Source of the DNA: Bryobacteraceae bacterium
GTDB taxonomy: Bacteria > Acidobacteriota > Terriglobia > Bryobacterales > Bryobacteraceae
Direction of reading: 5' to 3'
NCBI GenBank assembly: GCA_025928545.1
Contig: JAICJH010000017.1
Span: 40,861-104,860 of the forward strand
Length of the DNA: 64,000 bases
In this document: positions 63,376 to 64,000 of the stretch, in pieces
How positions within the stretch are numbered: position 1 is the stretch's first letter
How the letters are laid out: every line of letters starts with the position of its first letter
Notes under the pieces: model-generated
What the model saw: only the letters and a program-made list of their open reading frames with translations
Told to the model about the DNA's origin: nothing
Databases searched by the model: none
Translations under genes and position numbers: made by a program

Positions 63376-63833
63376 TGCATACTGGCTTTGTGGCCATTAC
63401 CGCGGAGCAGTTTCGGCAGCATTACGAAAGCTTGTCAGACGAAGCACTTCTGGATATCGACGTAACCGAGTTAGTGCCGGCGGCACAAGCCTGCCATGCA
63501 GAAGAAGTGGCGCGGCGCGGTCTCGATGAACAGGACACCGAAGAAGACAACGGCACGGCAGAAGAGTTGGAGGCGAACGCCGGAGCGGACGGGGAAGAAG
63601 CTCCGGTGTGCATCGCCGAATACGACCACCTCGACGAGGCCGACCTTGCGCGCGGAATGCTGGAGGCGGAAGAGATCGTTGCCACGCTGGAGAGCGAACC
63701 CGGGGTCGTGCGGTTGATGGTGCCCGCGACATCCGCCGAGCAGGCGCTTCGAATGCTTGCCGCCACGCCGTTATCGGATGAGGAACTGGCGGCCCAGGCG
63801 GAAGCGGCCGGGCTTGAAGAAGACGAGCCATAA
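63375..63833 (+). CDS. acidic protein with DUF2007-like domain
   Basis: A 152-residue cytoplasmic protein, about one quarter Asp/Glu. The C-terminal half (CIAEYDHLDEADLARGMLEAEEIVATLES ... VRLMVPATSAEQALRMLA) matches DUF2007-type 'putative signal transducing' domains. The N-terminal part (EQFRQHYESLSDEALLDID) is a separate helical motif. The GTG start shares one base with the stop of the DUF4097 gene; a GTG at 63390 is also possible. It is the last gene of the stress operon. Function unknown. Confidence 0.75.
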   Translation: MHTGFVAITAEQFRQHYESLSDEALLDIDVTELVPAAQACHAEEVARRGLDEQDTEEDNGTAEELEANAGADGEEAPVCIAEYDHLDEADLARGMLEAEEIVATLESEPGVVRLMVPATSAEQALRMLAATPLSDEELAAQAEAAGLEEDEP

Positions 63834-64000
63834 AAAAACACACTTCGACGGCAACGTTAAACGTCGATGGCGGCAGGGGACGCCTTGTTATAGCGCTGTA
63901 TCCTGCCGCCCATGAATCGAGCGGGATCTATCGGGCTGTCGGCCCGCGGTTAGTAAGTACATATGCCCGCGTGCATAGCGCCAATTTCGATCCTCCGCCC

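Noticed and set aside
1..64000. rRNA and tRNA genes, IS elements, replication origin
   Set aside because: I looked for tRNA-like cloverleaf ends, terminal inverted repeats with transposase genes and DnaA-box clusters and found none that I could support; intergenic gaps are mostly too short.

Overview
This window comes from a high-GC Gram-negative bacterium that looks like an acidobacterium of the Solibacter/Bryobacter group (order Bryobacterales). The evidence is two large TonB-dependent receptors with N-terminal carboxypeptidase-regulatory domains, a secreted protein ending in a TIGR03437-type C-terminal domain (a family described from Solibacter usitatus), an enormous Ig-repeat protein ending in BACON domains, Tat-exported TIM-barrel enzymes and DUF5117-type metalloproteases. 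This is inference from protein families; no rRNA or tRNA gene was seen.

Left edge (1-2.9 kb): an accessory region, AT-richer than the rest. It holds the 3' end of an unidentified gene, a small DUF6188-like protein, the frameshifted C-terminal remnant of a tyrosine recombinase (867-1041), and a tight three-gene operon of one dual-OB-like protein and two different DUF488 proteins. This is the best candidate here for a poorly described, mobile system.

2.9-25 kb: mostly housekeeping and metabolism. It contains a GDP-mannose pyrophosphorylase, an HNH endonuclease with homing-type repeats, a tandem pair of signal peptidases I, a two-gene SMR-type transporter, a phosphoesterase, an M15 peptidase, thioredoxin, glycogen synthase, two TPR proteins, RNase III, a giant outer-membrane receptor, an MFS transporter, the archaeal/eukaryotic-type prolyl-tRNA synthetase, a manganese catalase, a DinB-like protein and a second TonB receptor.

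25-34.8 kb: two divergent units with a cyclic-di-GMP theme. To the left, a membrane HD-GYP/GAF/GGDEF protein is translationally coupled to an oligopeptide-type ABC transporter (two permeases, binding lipoprotein, a single ATPase). To the right lie a short sigma-54 activator, an AAA ATPase with an N-terminal winged-helix-like domain, and a PilZ protein.

34.8-53.4 kb: glucose-6-phosphate isomerase, a small CxxC protein, two strong terminators, then a two-gene unit for surface or secreted proteins. Its first gene encodes 4109 residues: about 35 Ig-like units, the first 21 arranged as three seven-unit super-repeats of about 2.0 kb, followed by seven BACON domains. The second is the TIGR03437 protein. 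A HEAT-repeat protein and a small conserved protein follow.

53.5-64 kb: an overlapping run of a Tat-exported sugar isomerase-like protein, a Tat-type amidohydrolase and an Hsp70-like ATPase whose conserved C-terminus is cut by an in-frame TGA; a zinc metalloprotease and NrdR on the other strand; and an envelope-stress-type operon of ECF sigma factor, zinc-binding anti-sigma factor, B-box/DUF5668 membrane proteins, a LiaF-like DUF4097 protein and a DUF2007-like protein. The last 167 bases show no gene I can support.
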